From Acetonema longum DSM 6540 (lineage in GTDB: Bacteria > Bacillota > Negativicutes > Sporomusales > Acetonemataceae): a stretch of 37,817 bases of DNA. Below are positions 17,918-25,253 of the stretch, one piece after another (the first letter of the stretch is position 1; every line of letters starts with the position of its first letter). The DNA is taken from positions 4,769-42,585 of the forward strand of contig NZ_AFGF01000076.1 of NCBI RefSeq assembly GCF_000219125.1, read 5' to 3'. The position numbers and the translations under genes are program-made. The notes beneath the pieces are model-generated. The model was not told the origin of the DNA. It was given only the letters and a program-made list of their open reading frames with translations, and made no database searches.

Positions 17918-19276
17918 CTATTTCTTGACCCAGCCCTCAATATTGGTTTGGCGGGCACGGGCCACCCCTAATGAAGCGGCAGGCACTTCTTTGGTTATAG
18001 TCGATCCGGCAGCTACATAAGCGCCCTGCCGGACAGTCACAGGCGCAACCAAATTGGCATTGCAACCGATGAAAGCGTCATTCTCTATTGTTGTGCGGTA
18101 TTTTTTCTTACCGTCGTAGTTCACGGTAACAACACCGCAGCCGATATTAATTCCGGACCCCATGTCGGTATCGCCGATATAGCTCAAATGAGGAATTTTG
18201 CTTCCTTCACCCACATGGGAATTCTTCACTTCCACAAAATTTCCGATCTTCACGCCGTCCGCGAGGACCGTATCCGGCCGAATATGGACATAGGGGCCGG
18301 CTGTCACATGATTGGCGATACGGCAATCATGGGCATAGGCAAACTGAAGGGTAACCTGATCGCCGATGCTTGAGTTTTGAATGCGGGTATTGGGACCGAT
18401 CTTACAGCCGGAACCAATCACTGTGTCGCCTTCGATCCAGGTGAAGGGATAGATGACGCTGTCGGCGCCGATCTCTACGGCAGCATCAATAAACACACTG
18501 GCCGGATCCATGATGGTAACGCCGCTTTCCATCAGACTGTCGAGTTTTTTCCGACGCAGGATGGTTTCGGCCTGAGCCAGCTGCAACCGGGAATTAACGC
18601 CTAAGGTTTCTTCAAAATCAGGCGCCGCCACTGCCGCCACCGGCAGTCCTTTCGCGCGAAGAATGGCGATGCAGTCGGTGAGATAATATTCGCCCTGGGC
18701 ATTATTGCAGGTCAGTTCATCCAGGGCGGCAAACAAATGCTGTTGCTCAAAGCAATAAATAGCGGTGTTTACTTCCCGGACAGCTAATTCCGCCGCATCG
18801 GCATCTTTCTGCTCCACGATTTTCACCACCTGCCCCGCCCCGTCGCGGACCACCCGCCCGTAACCGGTAGGATCGGGCATCAGGGCCGTCAGCACCGTAG
18901 CCGCCGCCCGGGAATTTGCGTGGACCCGCTGCAACAGTTCCAGCGTATCCCGGCTCAAAAGCGGTGTGTCACCGCAGAGAATCATCACCGTTCCCTGCTT
19001 TCCGGTTAAAGCCGGCTTGGCCTGCATCATCGCATGGCCGGTTCCCAGCTGTTCGGCCTGCACTACGAATTGAGCCTGCCCGCCGATTGTTTCAGCGACG
19101 CTTTCAGCGCCAAAGCCGATAACTACAATGCATTGATTGGCGCCGGCGCCCCGCGCCGCATCCAGCACGTGTTGCACCATAGGCTTGCCGCCCACTGTAT
19201 GCAGCACTTTCGGCAATGCCGACTTCATGCGGGTTCCTTTGCCTGCCGCCAGTATCACTGCCGTAATATCCGCCAT
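17918..19276 (-). CDS. glmU: Bifunctional UDP-GlcNAc pyrophosphorylase / glucosamine-1-P acetyltransferase
   Basis: The 452 residues comprise an N-terminal uridylyltransferase ([20 protein letters not shown] signature, CGDTPLL) and, from about residue 250, a left-handed beta-helix acetyltransferase (repeated I/V-G hexapeptides, [35 protein letters not shown]). It acetylates glucosamine-1-P and then forms UDP-GlcNAc, precursor for peptidoglycan and lipid A. AGGAGG lies 7 nt before the ATG. It starts a transcript with prs, pth and the radical SAM gene. Confidence 0.98.
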   Translation of the reverse strand: MADITAVILAAGKGTRMKSALPKVLHTVGGKPMVQHVLDAARGAGANQCIVVIGFGAESVAETIGGQAQFVVQAEQLGTGHAMMQAKPALTGKQGTVMILCGDTPLLSRDTLELLQRVHANSRAAATVLTALMPDPTGYGRVVRDGAGQVVKIVEQKDADAAELAVREVNTAIYCFEQQHLFAALDELTCNNAQGEYYLTDCIAILRAKGLPVAAVAAPDFEETLGVNSRLQLAQAETILRRKKLDSLMESGVTIMDPASVFIDAAVEIGADSVIYPFTWIEGDTVIGSGCKIGPNTRIQNSSIGDQVTLQFAYAHDCRIANHVTAGPYVHIRPDTVLADGVKIGNFVEVKNSHVGEGSKIPHLSYIGDTDMGSGINIGCGVVTVNYDGKKKYRTTIENDAFIGCNANLVAPVTVRQGAYVAAGSTITKEVPAASLGVARARQTNIEGWVKK

Positions 19277-19310
19277 CCTAGTTCCTCCTATCCACTATCA
19301 GGCCAGTATC

Positions 19311-19359
19311 ATTATATAACTGCTGTTGCCCACTCTGTAATCTTTCGCAAGCGGGCAAC
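19311..19359 (-). promoter_or_regulatory. Candidate promoter of the glmU-prs-pth operon with overlapping inverted repeat
   Basis: On the minus strand TTACAG (19335-19340), an 18-bp spacer and TATAAT (19311-19316) precede glmU. The inverted repeat GTTGCCC (19325-19331) / GGGCAAC (19353-19359) brackets the -35 and could be an operator. The -35 is weak. Confidence 0.45.
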
Positions 19360-19439
19360 CATAAATGATTTCTCTTGTTTTTTTTCACTTTCCTGCTAAA
19401 ATCCTACAATAGGAAAAAAGTTTCAATGCAAATTATTTC

Positions 19440-20648
19440 TTATATAACCCGAACCGTATACCCTTCCTGGCGCAGTGTCGTCAAAATGGTTTCGGTATGC
19501 ATGGCATCCTGGGTCTCCATGCTGACTTCCACTACGGCCTGCCCCAGGGGCACGTTCCGTTCCACCCGGTCATGGTATACATGGACCACATTGGCCTGGA
19601 GCTTGGCGATAATGGTCATGAGCCGCTGCAGAGCACCAGGCCGGTCCAGCACCAAGGTGGATATTCTGACCCGGCGGCCGGCCTTCACCAGGCCCCGTTC
19701 AATAATCCGGGAAATAAAGTTTACGTCTATATTGCCGCCGGAAATAACGCAGGCTACTTTGCCCTTGGCCGGCAGCTTATGATGCAGCATGGCGGCCAGG
19801 CTGACCGCCCCGGCCCCTTCCACCATCAGCTTGGCCCGTTCCAGGAGCATAAGGATGGTTCCGGCAATAGCCTCATCGTCCACTACCACGATATCATCCA
19901 CATATTTTTCCACCAGGGACCAGGTTATATCGCCCGGCATCTTGACCGCAATGCCGTCGGCGATGGTAGAAGCCTCAACGGTAGCCTTAAGAGACTGGGC
20001 GCGTTTTGACATATACATAGCCGGCGCACCTTGGGCCTGCACACCGTAGACCTTCACATGGGGGGCGCGCTCCTTCACCGCCAGAGCAATACCGGCAATC
20101 AGCCCGCCGCCGCCTACCGGCGTGACAATTGCAGCAACATCCTCCAGCGCGTCCACGATCTCCAAGCCGATAGTACCCTGGCCGGCAATGACGTCCCGGT
20201 CATTAAAAGCATGAATATAGGTTTGGCCGGTCTGAGCCTGAAGCTCCTGAGAACGCTGATAGGCTTCGTCGTAAACGGTTCCCGCCAGGACCACTTCCGC
20301 CCCATAGCCGCGAGTGGCAATGACCTTGGCCAAAGGCGCTGTCTCTGGCATGACAATAGTGGACTTAATGCCGGCCAGCGTGGCGGCATAGGCGACTCCC
20401 TGAGCATGATTGCCGGCTGAAGCGGCAATCACCCCTTTTTCCCGTTCAGCCTGGGAAAGAGACTGTATCTTATTATAGGCGCCGCGAATCTTAAAGGAGC
20501 CGGTCTTTTGCAAATTCTCCAGCTTCAGATGCAGATCGCAGCCGGTCATGTCGCTGAAAGTGCGGCTCCGGTCAAGGGGCGTGTCATGGACCACCTCTTG
20601 CATCCTTTTTTTAGCCTGCTCGATATCCCGAAGCGTCAATGACTCCAT
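19440..20648 (-). CDS. ilvA: Threonine ammonia-lyase (biosynthetic/TdcB type with ACT domain)
   Basis: The 402-residue PLP enzyme converts threonine to 2-oxobutanoate and ammonia. GSFKIRGAYNKI contains the PLP Schiff-base Lys, SAGNHAQGVAYAA is the substrate loop and PVGGGGLIAGIA the phosphate-binding Gly loop. About 75 C-terminal residues (VRISTLVLDRPGALQRLM...) form one ACT-like regulatory domain. This length and single ACT are typical of the shorter Firmicutes enzyme, annotated ilvA or tdcB; allosteric behaviour cannot be read here. The ATG lies 15 bp after purR, so the two share a transcript. Confidence 0.93.
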   Translation of the reverse strand: MESLTLRDIEQAKKRMQEVVHDTPLDRSRTFSDMTGCDLHLKLENLQKTGSFKIRGAYNKIQSLSQAEREKGVIAASAGNHAQGVAYAATLAGIKSTIVMPETAPLAKVIATRGYGAEVVLAGTVYDEAYQRSQELQAQTGQTYIHAFNDRDVIAGQGTIGLEIVDALEDVAAIVTPVGGGGLIAGIALAVKERAPHVKVYGVQAQGAPAMYMSKRAQSLKATVEASTIADGIAVKMPGDITWSLVEKYVDDIVVVDDEAIAGTILMLLERAKLMVEGAGAVSLAAMLHHKLPAKGKVACVISGGNIDVNFISRIIERGLVKAGRRVRISTLVLDRPGALQRLMTIIAKLQANVVHVYHDRVERNVPLGQAVVEVSMETQDAMHTETILTTLRQEGYTVRVI

Positions 20649-20663
20649 TTGACATCCCCCACA

Positions 20664-21482
20664 TCATATTGGCATTTTGGGTGTAATGACGACTTTTTTA
20701 GTTTGTTCATCTACTTCGGATAAAATAAGCAATGTGACATAATCATCCACCAGTTTATGTTCCGGTTCGCTGGTAGCCACCAAAACGCCAGTTCCGACCA
20801 CTTCGGCGCCTACTTCCCGGGCCAGATCAATCATTCCCCGGGCCGTGCCGCCGGCTTTCATAAAGTCATCGATGATGAGCGCTTTTGCCCCGGAGGCTAA
20901 AGCCCGTTTGGGCAGAGACATGGTCTGAATGCGCTTGGAGGAACCGGTCACATAGTTGATGCTGACGGCCGGTCCTTCGGTGACTTTGCTGCCGCGGCGC
21001 ACAATGACCAGGGGAATATTAAAGGCTCTGGCAGTCATCATGGCCAGGGGAATCCCCTTCGTCTCCACTGTCATCACTACATCCGGCGAGGTATGAGCGA
21101 ACAGGGTCATGAATATTTCTCCTACCCGGGCCATCCGGTGAGCATCATAAAGTATATCGGACATGTATAAAAAACCGCCGGTAATAATGCGGTCTGAGGT
21201 CGACATCTTTTCCGACAGCTCAGTCAAGAGGCTGCCCATAGAGTCCATAGACCGGCAGGGCAGGTAACGCACCCCGCCGGAGGCTCCGGCCACAGTCTCC
21301 AGTTTTCCCAGTCCGAATTGTTCCAGAGACTGGCCAATGGCTTCCATATCTTCCGACAGGGTGGACTTCGCGGCTTCAAACAAGGTGCTGAAATAGCTGA
21401 GAGAAAATAACTGACTCGGTCTGCTGGTCAGTATTTTAGTGAGCGCGACGCGGCGCTCGGTGCGTTTAATCTTTTCGGTCAT
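20664..21482 (-). CDS. purR: Pur operon repressor, Firmicutes PurR type
   Basis: The 272-residue protein has an N-terminal winged helix (KRTERRVALTKILTSRPSQL... STLFEAAKSTLSEDMEAIGQ) and a C-terminal phosphoribosyltransferase-fold domain whose loop ALIIDDFMKAGGTARGM binds PRPP. In Bacillus, PRPP relieves repression of purine genes. The start was set at ATG 21482, 5 nt after AGGAGG. The same frame stays open to 21824, but those 114 codons translate repeat E2 and are not PurR-like. It is followed by ilvA (15 bp). Confidence 0.95.
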   Translation of the reverse strand: MTEKIKRTERRVALTKILTSRPSQLFSLSYFSTLFEAAKSTLSEDMEAIGQSLEQFGLGKLETVAGASGGVRYLPCRSMDSMGSLLTELSEKMSTSDRIITGGFLYMSDILYDAHRMARVGEIFMTLFAHTSPDVVMTVETKGIPLAMMTARAFNIPLVIVRRGSKVTEGPAVSINYVTGSSKRIQTMSLPKRALASGAKALIIDDFMKAGGTARGMIDLAREVGAEVVGTGVLVATSEPEHKLVDDYVTLLILSEVDEQTKKVVITPKMPI

Positions 21483-21494
21483 GGCATCCTCCTG

Positions 21495-21733
21495 GGAGAT
21501 TGCCGCAAAAAGCCCATCTGCGTTGTTGCTCCTGCGGGAGCGCGCTTGCCGTACCCTTTCGAACGTACTATCTGCGCGCGCTTCCTCGTCGCGCTGTATC
21601 AGAATTTGTGACTTTCCGGGAGATTGGTGGTAGCGGATATTTTTCTCATAGGCCGAAAAGTCACCTAAATTCTTCAGTACGGCAACGCAAACGTTGCTCT
21701 TACCTAGCATCTGGACCTTTTGCAGCAATCTCC
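21495..21733 (+). repeat. Intergenic palindromic repeat E2 (long form)
   Basis: This 239-bp copy has arms GGAGATTGCCGCAAAAAG / ...TGCAGCAATCTCC; both ends differ from E1 but match each other. It contains the GTAC stem (GCGCGC outer arms) and the second hairpin AGAATTTGTGACTTTCCGG / CCGAAAAGTCACCTAAATTCT. It fills the purR 5' region, ending 3 bp from the purR ribosome binding site. Confidence 0.85.
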
Positions 21734-21816
21734 AACTGTAGAAACTATAGTTGATTCTGCATTTGACATTCTCTGTCCAGTCGGTAATCCCTGCACAAAG
21801 ATTGCGAACTTTACAC
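21734..21816. other. Remaining purR upstream region
   Basis: These 83 bp lie between repeat E2 and the terminator-like hairpin of the nucleotidyltransferase gene. The purR-ilvA promoter should be here or further upstream, but I find no good -35/-10 pair; a minus-strand TATAGT is the only weak -10 candidate. Confidence 0.35.
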
Positions 21817-21866
21817 AAAACCACGCGGGAGGAAAGCAGCAGCTGCTATCCGTCCGGCGTGGTTGT
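21817..21866 (-). terminator. Terminator-like hairpin after the nucleotidyltransferase gene
   Basis: On the minus strand ACCACGC pairs with GCGTGGT across a long partly self-complementary loop (GCAGCTGC core), followed by TTTTGTG. It begins 2-3 bp after the stop codon. Confidence 0.55.
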
Positions 21867-21868
21867 TT

Positions 21869-22636
21869 TCATTTATGAGTCGGCAGCAAATCCCGAAAAC
21901 GATCATTCACCAGTTTCAGGTCACTGGGTTTATCGACATCAATGCCTAGTTCCGGATAACCTGATTGGATGACTGTCCCCCGGATCTGCAGCAAGTCTGA
22001 CACCCGTTTTTCAACCAGTTTCAAGCTGAGAGTCCGGGTTAAAAAGCGCCAGATAAAGGTCCATCCCAAGATGCAGCATAGTTTCCAGGGATTTTTGCGA
22101 TGCTCAATCAGACGGTTGCCGATGGCCAAACAACTAGGTACAATTGCAGGATTTACTAAAAAAAGATTGCCGCCGGTAAAGACGCCTTCCCTAAGTCGGA
22201 CATAGGTCCTCCTGGTCCCGGGGTAATACCGTTCATTCATCTCACGGTTCACGATAGGATAGTATAAATCCGCGTCAATCATAGAGCAGTTCGCCAAGAA
22301 ATCATTCACTGCCGCCGCGGTCAGAAGAGGGATATCCGCTGTGGCCACAATGACCTTATCCTGATGTCCCAGCGCGTTCATGCCAATCATAATGGTCTCC
22401 ATGATGGTCCTTCCTCCGGCCAGCAGGGTAGTATTAGCCGGAAAGCGGCAATTTGCGAGAGCATCAGGACCACAGACGAAAATCCGGTCAATTTTATGAC
22501 TGTCAGCCAGGGCCTGAGCGACAAATGTCACCATCGGCCTGCCGTCAATTTCAATAAGCGCCTCATATCGCTGCGGCGACACCCCAGCCAAATCTTTTCT
22601 GTTTTCTCCCCCCGCCAGAATGATGGCGTCATACAT
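21869..22636 (-). CDS. MobA-like nucleotidyltransferase family protein
   Basis: The 255-residue protein has the N-terminal NTP-transferase signature MYDAIILAGGENRKDL... (LAGG nucleotide loop), then YEALIEIDGRPMV and a metal-binding Asp in VATADIPLLT, as in MobA/IspD/GlmU-type GT-A enzymes. The C-terminus (GIDVDKPSDLKLV) is also typical and binds the sugar or acceptor side. The acceptor is not recognisable. GGAGGA precedes the ATG by 8 nt. It lies between GntR and purR on the same strand but is bounded by repeats E3 and E2, so operon membership is doubtful. Confidence 0.85.
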   Translation of the reverse strand: MYDAIILAGGENRKDLAGVSPQRYEALIEIDGRPMVTFVAQALADSHKIDRIFVCGPDALANCRFPANTTLLAGGRTIMETIMIGMNALGHQDKVIVATADIPLLTAAAVNDFLANCSMIDADLYYPIVNREMNERYYPGTRRTYVRLREGVFTGGNLFLVNPAIVPSCLAIGNRLIEHRKNPWKLCCILGWTFIWRFLTRTLSLKLVEKRVSDLLQIRGTVIQSGYPELGIDVDKPSDLKLVNDRFRDLLPTHK

Positions 22637-22694
22637 GGATTGAGTTCCTCCGTGTTATTCCTATTCTGTACAATCCATCTGTCGCCTCGCAACA

Positions 22695-22929
22695 GGGACC
22701 GTTCAAAGAGGTCCAGATGCTAGGTAAGAGCGATGCTCAGCATCGCCGTACTGAAGGATTTAAGGAACTTTTCAGCTTTAGCAGAAATCTTCTATTACCA
22801 CTTCCTCCTGAAAAGTTCTAAATTCTGTCAGAAGGTCGAGGACGCGCATGAGACTGTACGTTCGGGAAGGTACGTCGAATGCGCGCCCGGAGACCTGACA
22901 ACGCAGATGGGCCTTTTTCAACGGTTCCC
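22695..22929 (-). repeat. Intergenic palindromic repeat E3 (long form, inverted)
   Basis: This 235-bp copy has outer arms GGGACCGTTC... / ...CAACGGTTCCC. In the reverse complement the internal stem reads CGCGCAT-TCGAC-GTAC-loop-GTAC-AGTCTC-ATGCGCG, changed on both sides relative to E1. The second hairpin (AACTTTTCAG / CTGAAAAGTT) is present. Its right arm encodes the last Asn-Arg-stop of the gntR gene. Confidence 0.85.
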
Positions 22930-23619
22930 CTCTTCGGTTTTGGTGCGGCGCTCATCCAGGTCCAGCAGCAGGGTTTGCTCGGAATTCTCCATATGCTCAC
23001 GGGCTAGCTGCTGAGCCAGATCCGCATTGCGCTGAGCGATGGCTTCCACCATGCGGCTGTGTTCTTCCAGGGTCCGCTTCATGCGCCCGGGATACTGCAT
23101 GGAAATCGAGCGGAACCGGGTAAATTGTTCCCGTAAATTGCTGATAATGCCTACTAAACGGTCATTGCGGCTGGCCCGATACAGAATGTCATGAAACAGA
23201 GTGTCAGCTTCGATCAGCTTTTCAATATTGCGCTGTTCAATATGGGTGCTGATCTCAACCAGGGCCCTTTCCAGGGCTTCCATTTCTTCTTCGGTAATAC
23301 GCTCTGCGGCCAGGCCGGCGGCCAGCACGTCGAGAGCCATGCGAATTTCGTATATTTCATTGATATCCTTGATGGACACATCCGCCACATAAGCACCGCG
23401 ACGCGGCACCATAATCACAAAGCCTTCCAGCTCCAGTTTGCGGATGGCTTCCCGAACCGGCGTGCGGCTGACTCCCAGTTCTTCCGCCAGTTGGATTTCC
23501 ATCAGCCGTTCTCCGGGTTTCAGCGCCCCGCTGATGATGGCTTCCCGTAACGCTTCACTGACCACTTCCCGCAGCGGCTTGTAGCTGTCTAATTTTATAG
23601 GCAATAACCGGCGTTCCAT
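22918..23619 (-). CDS. GntR-family (FadR subfamily, FCD domain) transcriptional regulator
   Basis: The 233-residue protein has an N-terminal winged helix (LREAIISGALKPGERLMEIQL, then ELGVSRTPVREAIRKLELEGFV) and a C-terminal all-helical FCD ligand domain whose metal-ligand pattern is visible (EIRMALDVLA, DTLFHDILYRAS, EEHSRMVEAI). The family senses small organic acids; the ligand here is unknown. The ATG at 23619 follows GGGGGG by about 8 nt. The TGA stop lies inside the arm of repeat E3 (codons GGG-AAC-CGT-TGA), so the final residues come from the repeat. Neighbours do not reveal a target. Confidence 0.92.
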   Translation of the reverse strand: MERRLLPIKLDSYKPLREVVSEALREAIISGALKPGERLMEIQLAEELGVSRTPVREAIRKLELEGFVIMVPRRGAYVADVSIKDINEIYEIRMALDVLAAGLAAERITEEEMEALERALVEISTHIEQRNIEKLIEADTLFHDILYRASRNDRLVGIISNLREQFTRFRSISMQYPGRMKRTLEEHSRMVEAIAQRNADLAQQLAREHMENSEQTLLLDLDERRTKTEEGNR

Positions 23620-23648
23620 GACTATGTCCCCCCACAAATCAATCTCGA

Positions 23649-23706
23649 GGAGACCGTTGAAAAAGGCCCACCTGATTCTAGACTGCAGATGAGTTTACAA
23701 CGGTCT
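23649..23706 (+). repeat. Mini/hybrid copy E9 of the palindromic repeat
   Basis: This 58-bp element has an E-type left arm (GGAGACCGTTGAAAAAGGCC), then the R2 core (GATTCTAGACTGCAGATGAG, TTTACAAC), then a short right arm CGGTCT. It lies between gntR and ispE, 1 bp from the ispE stop codon. Confidence 0.7.
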
Positions 23707-23707
23707 T

Positions 23708-24598
23708 TTAACGGCGGCCGGCAATTGTACTGGTTACATACACCTGCGCCTGAAATTCTTTTTTTATTGCCTCTGCGATGGATTCAGCCTGTGACTGATC
23801 AGCCGCCACACCGAACACGGTGGGCCCGCTGCCTGACATTAGGCTGTTTATCGCGCCATGCCGGATCATTGCACTTTTTAGCCTGCCGATATCCGGGTGG
23901 TCCATTAGGGTCACTGTTTCCAAAACGTTCCCCAGGCGTCGGGCGATTCCGGCAGCATCACTGCTGCGGATGGCCTCCAGCATACCATCTGTATCCGGAT
24001 GATGCAGCGCGGCATCCGGACGATAACGCTGGTAAACGGAAGCGGTAGAAACAGCCACCGGCAATTTGGCCAGTACCAAATGCAAAACCGGCGCATCAGG
24101 CAAGGGCTGTAACAGTTCACCCCGGCCGGTAGCCAGCATAGTACCCCCATATAAACAGAACGGAACATCCGATCCCAGTGTCGCCCCCAGTTCAGCCAGG
24201 CGATTCAGTGAAAGATTGAGCCGCCATAAGCGATTGAGTCCCAGCAGCACAGCCGCGGCATTAGCGCTGCCGCCGGCCATGCCGGCGGCAACCGGAATTC
24301 GCTTATACAGATGAATGTGAACCCCTTGACGCAGACGACAGGTCTCTGCTAGTAAGACTGCCGCCCGGCAGGCCAGATTGGTCGAGTCCATCGGTACAGC
24401 ATCGTTTGCCTGATCCGATGCTGTATCAGTCGTCAAAGCAATGCCGTCAGAAGCGTCCTGGCAAGTCAGCCTGACTGTATCAGCCAGGTCGATAGCCTGC
24501 ATGATCATCTTTACTTCGTGGAACCCGTCTTTTCGTTTATAGAGTACATCTAAGGTAAGATTAATTTTAGCGTAGGCTTCCAGCTGATATGTATCCAT
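23708..24598 (-). CDS. ispE: 4-diphosphocytidyl-2-C-methyl-D-erythritol kinase
   Basis: The 296-residue GHMP kinase of the MEP isoprenoid pathway phosphorylates CDP-ME. It starts YQLEAYAKINLTLDVL with the conserved A-K-I-N-L-x-L motif, carries the ATP loop PVAAGMAGGSANAAAVLLGLN at about 102-122, and ends with the GSGPTVFGV motif. GSDVPFCLYGGT holds the catalytic Asp. It starts 7 bp after cheW, an unusual partner, and repeat E9 follows its stop. Confidence 0.97.
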   Translation of the reverse strand: MDTYQLEAYAKINLTLDVLYKRKDGFHEVKMIMQAIDLADTVRLTCQDASDGIALTTDTASDQANDAVPMDSTNLACRAAVLLAETCRLRQGVHIHLYKRIPVAAGMAGGSANAAAVLLGLNRLWRLNLSLNRLAELGATLGSDVPFCLYGGTMLATGRGELLQPLPDAPVLHLVLAKLPVAVSTASVYQRYRPDAALHHPDTDGMLEAIRSSDAAGIARRLGNVLETVTLMDHPDIGRLKSAMIRHGAINSLMSGSGPTVFGVAADQSQAESIAEAIKKEFQAQVYVTSTIAGRR

Positions 24599-24605
24599 TA
24601 CTCCT

Positions 24606-25088
24606 CTACTCTTCGACAGCCATCTTCTTTAATTCAATTGTCTCCTGCGTGGTCAGAATTTTATCCAGATTTAAAAGAATGATCAGTCGGTCCTCCAGTT
24701 TACCCACACCGTGAATATACTGGGAATCCAGAATAAAGGCGGGGGGCGGCGGCTCGACGTTATTGGCCTGAAGCCGGACAACCTCAGTCACAGCATCCAC
24801 AATAACCCCCAGGGTCTGGCCGCTGATTTCGATGATGATAATCCTGCTGTCCTCATTATGGTCCGAGGCCGACAGTTGGAATCGCTTACGCAGATCTACA
24901 ATAGGGATCACCCGTCCCCGCAAGTTGATAATGCCTTCAACAAAAACCGGTGTGTGGGGCAGTTTGGTAATCGACACCATCTTGTTGATCTCTTGGACTT
25001 TAGTGATGGGCAATCCATATTCTTCTTTGTCCAGCTTAAAAATAACCAGTTGTAATTCTTGAGCGGATTGTTGCTGTACTTTTTCCAT
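24606..25088 (-). CDS. cheW: CheW-like chemotaxis coupling protein
   Basis: The 160-residue protein consists of one CheW/SH3-like domain: LQLVIFKLDKEEYGLPITKV, then VEGIINLRGRVIPIVDLRKR (the CheW signature), then LGVIVDAVTEVVRL and YIHGVGKLEDRLIILLNLDKI. It would couple methyl-accepting receptors to CheA at the inner membrane. No cheA or receptor gene is in the window, so it may serve a remote system. GGAGGTG lies 4 nt before the ATG, and the gene has its own promoter. It precedes ispE by 7 bp. Confidence 0.94.
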   Translation of the reverse strand: MEKVQQQSAQELQLVIFKLDKEEYGLPITKVQEINKMVSITKLPHTPVFVEGIINLRGRVIPIVDLRKRFQLSASDHNEDSRIIIIEISGQTLGVIVDAVTEVVRLQANNVEPPPPAFILDSQYIHGVGKLEDRLIILLNLDKILTTQETIELKKMAVEE

Positions 25089-25152
25089 ACGACACCTCCG
25101 GATTTAATCATAAAGTCTGCTGTCCATAGCTTCTTAGGCATGCTTCATGTAT

Positions 25153-25181
25153 ATTGTACCCTGTCGAGGTATCGCCTGCAA
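25153..25181 (-). promoter_or_regulatory. Candidate sigma-A promoter of cheW-ispE
   Basis: On the minus strand TTGCAG (25176-25181), a 17-bp spacer and TACAAT (25153-25158) predict a leader of about 60 nt. A TTGACA just upstream is badly spaced for this -10. Confidence 0.55.
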
Positions 25182-25253
25182 CTGTCAACTCGGTAGTTTA
25201 CGGCATTTTTTTCATTTTTATTGGTTTTATTTTACAAAACGGACGAAAGAAAA

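Noticed and set aside
21483-21824. 114-codon N-terminal extension of PurR
   Set aside because: It translates repeat E2 and is not PurR-like. The ATG at 21482 has AGGAGG at good spacing and gives the normal length.
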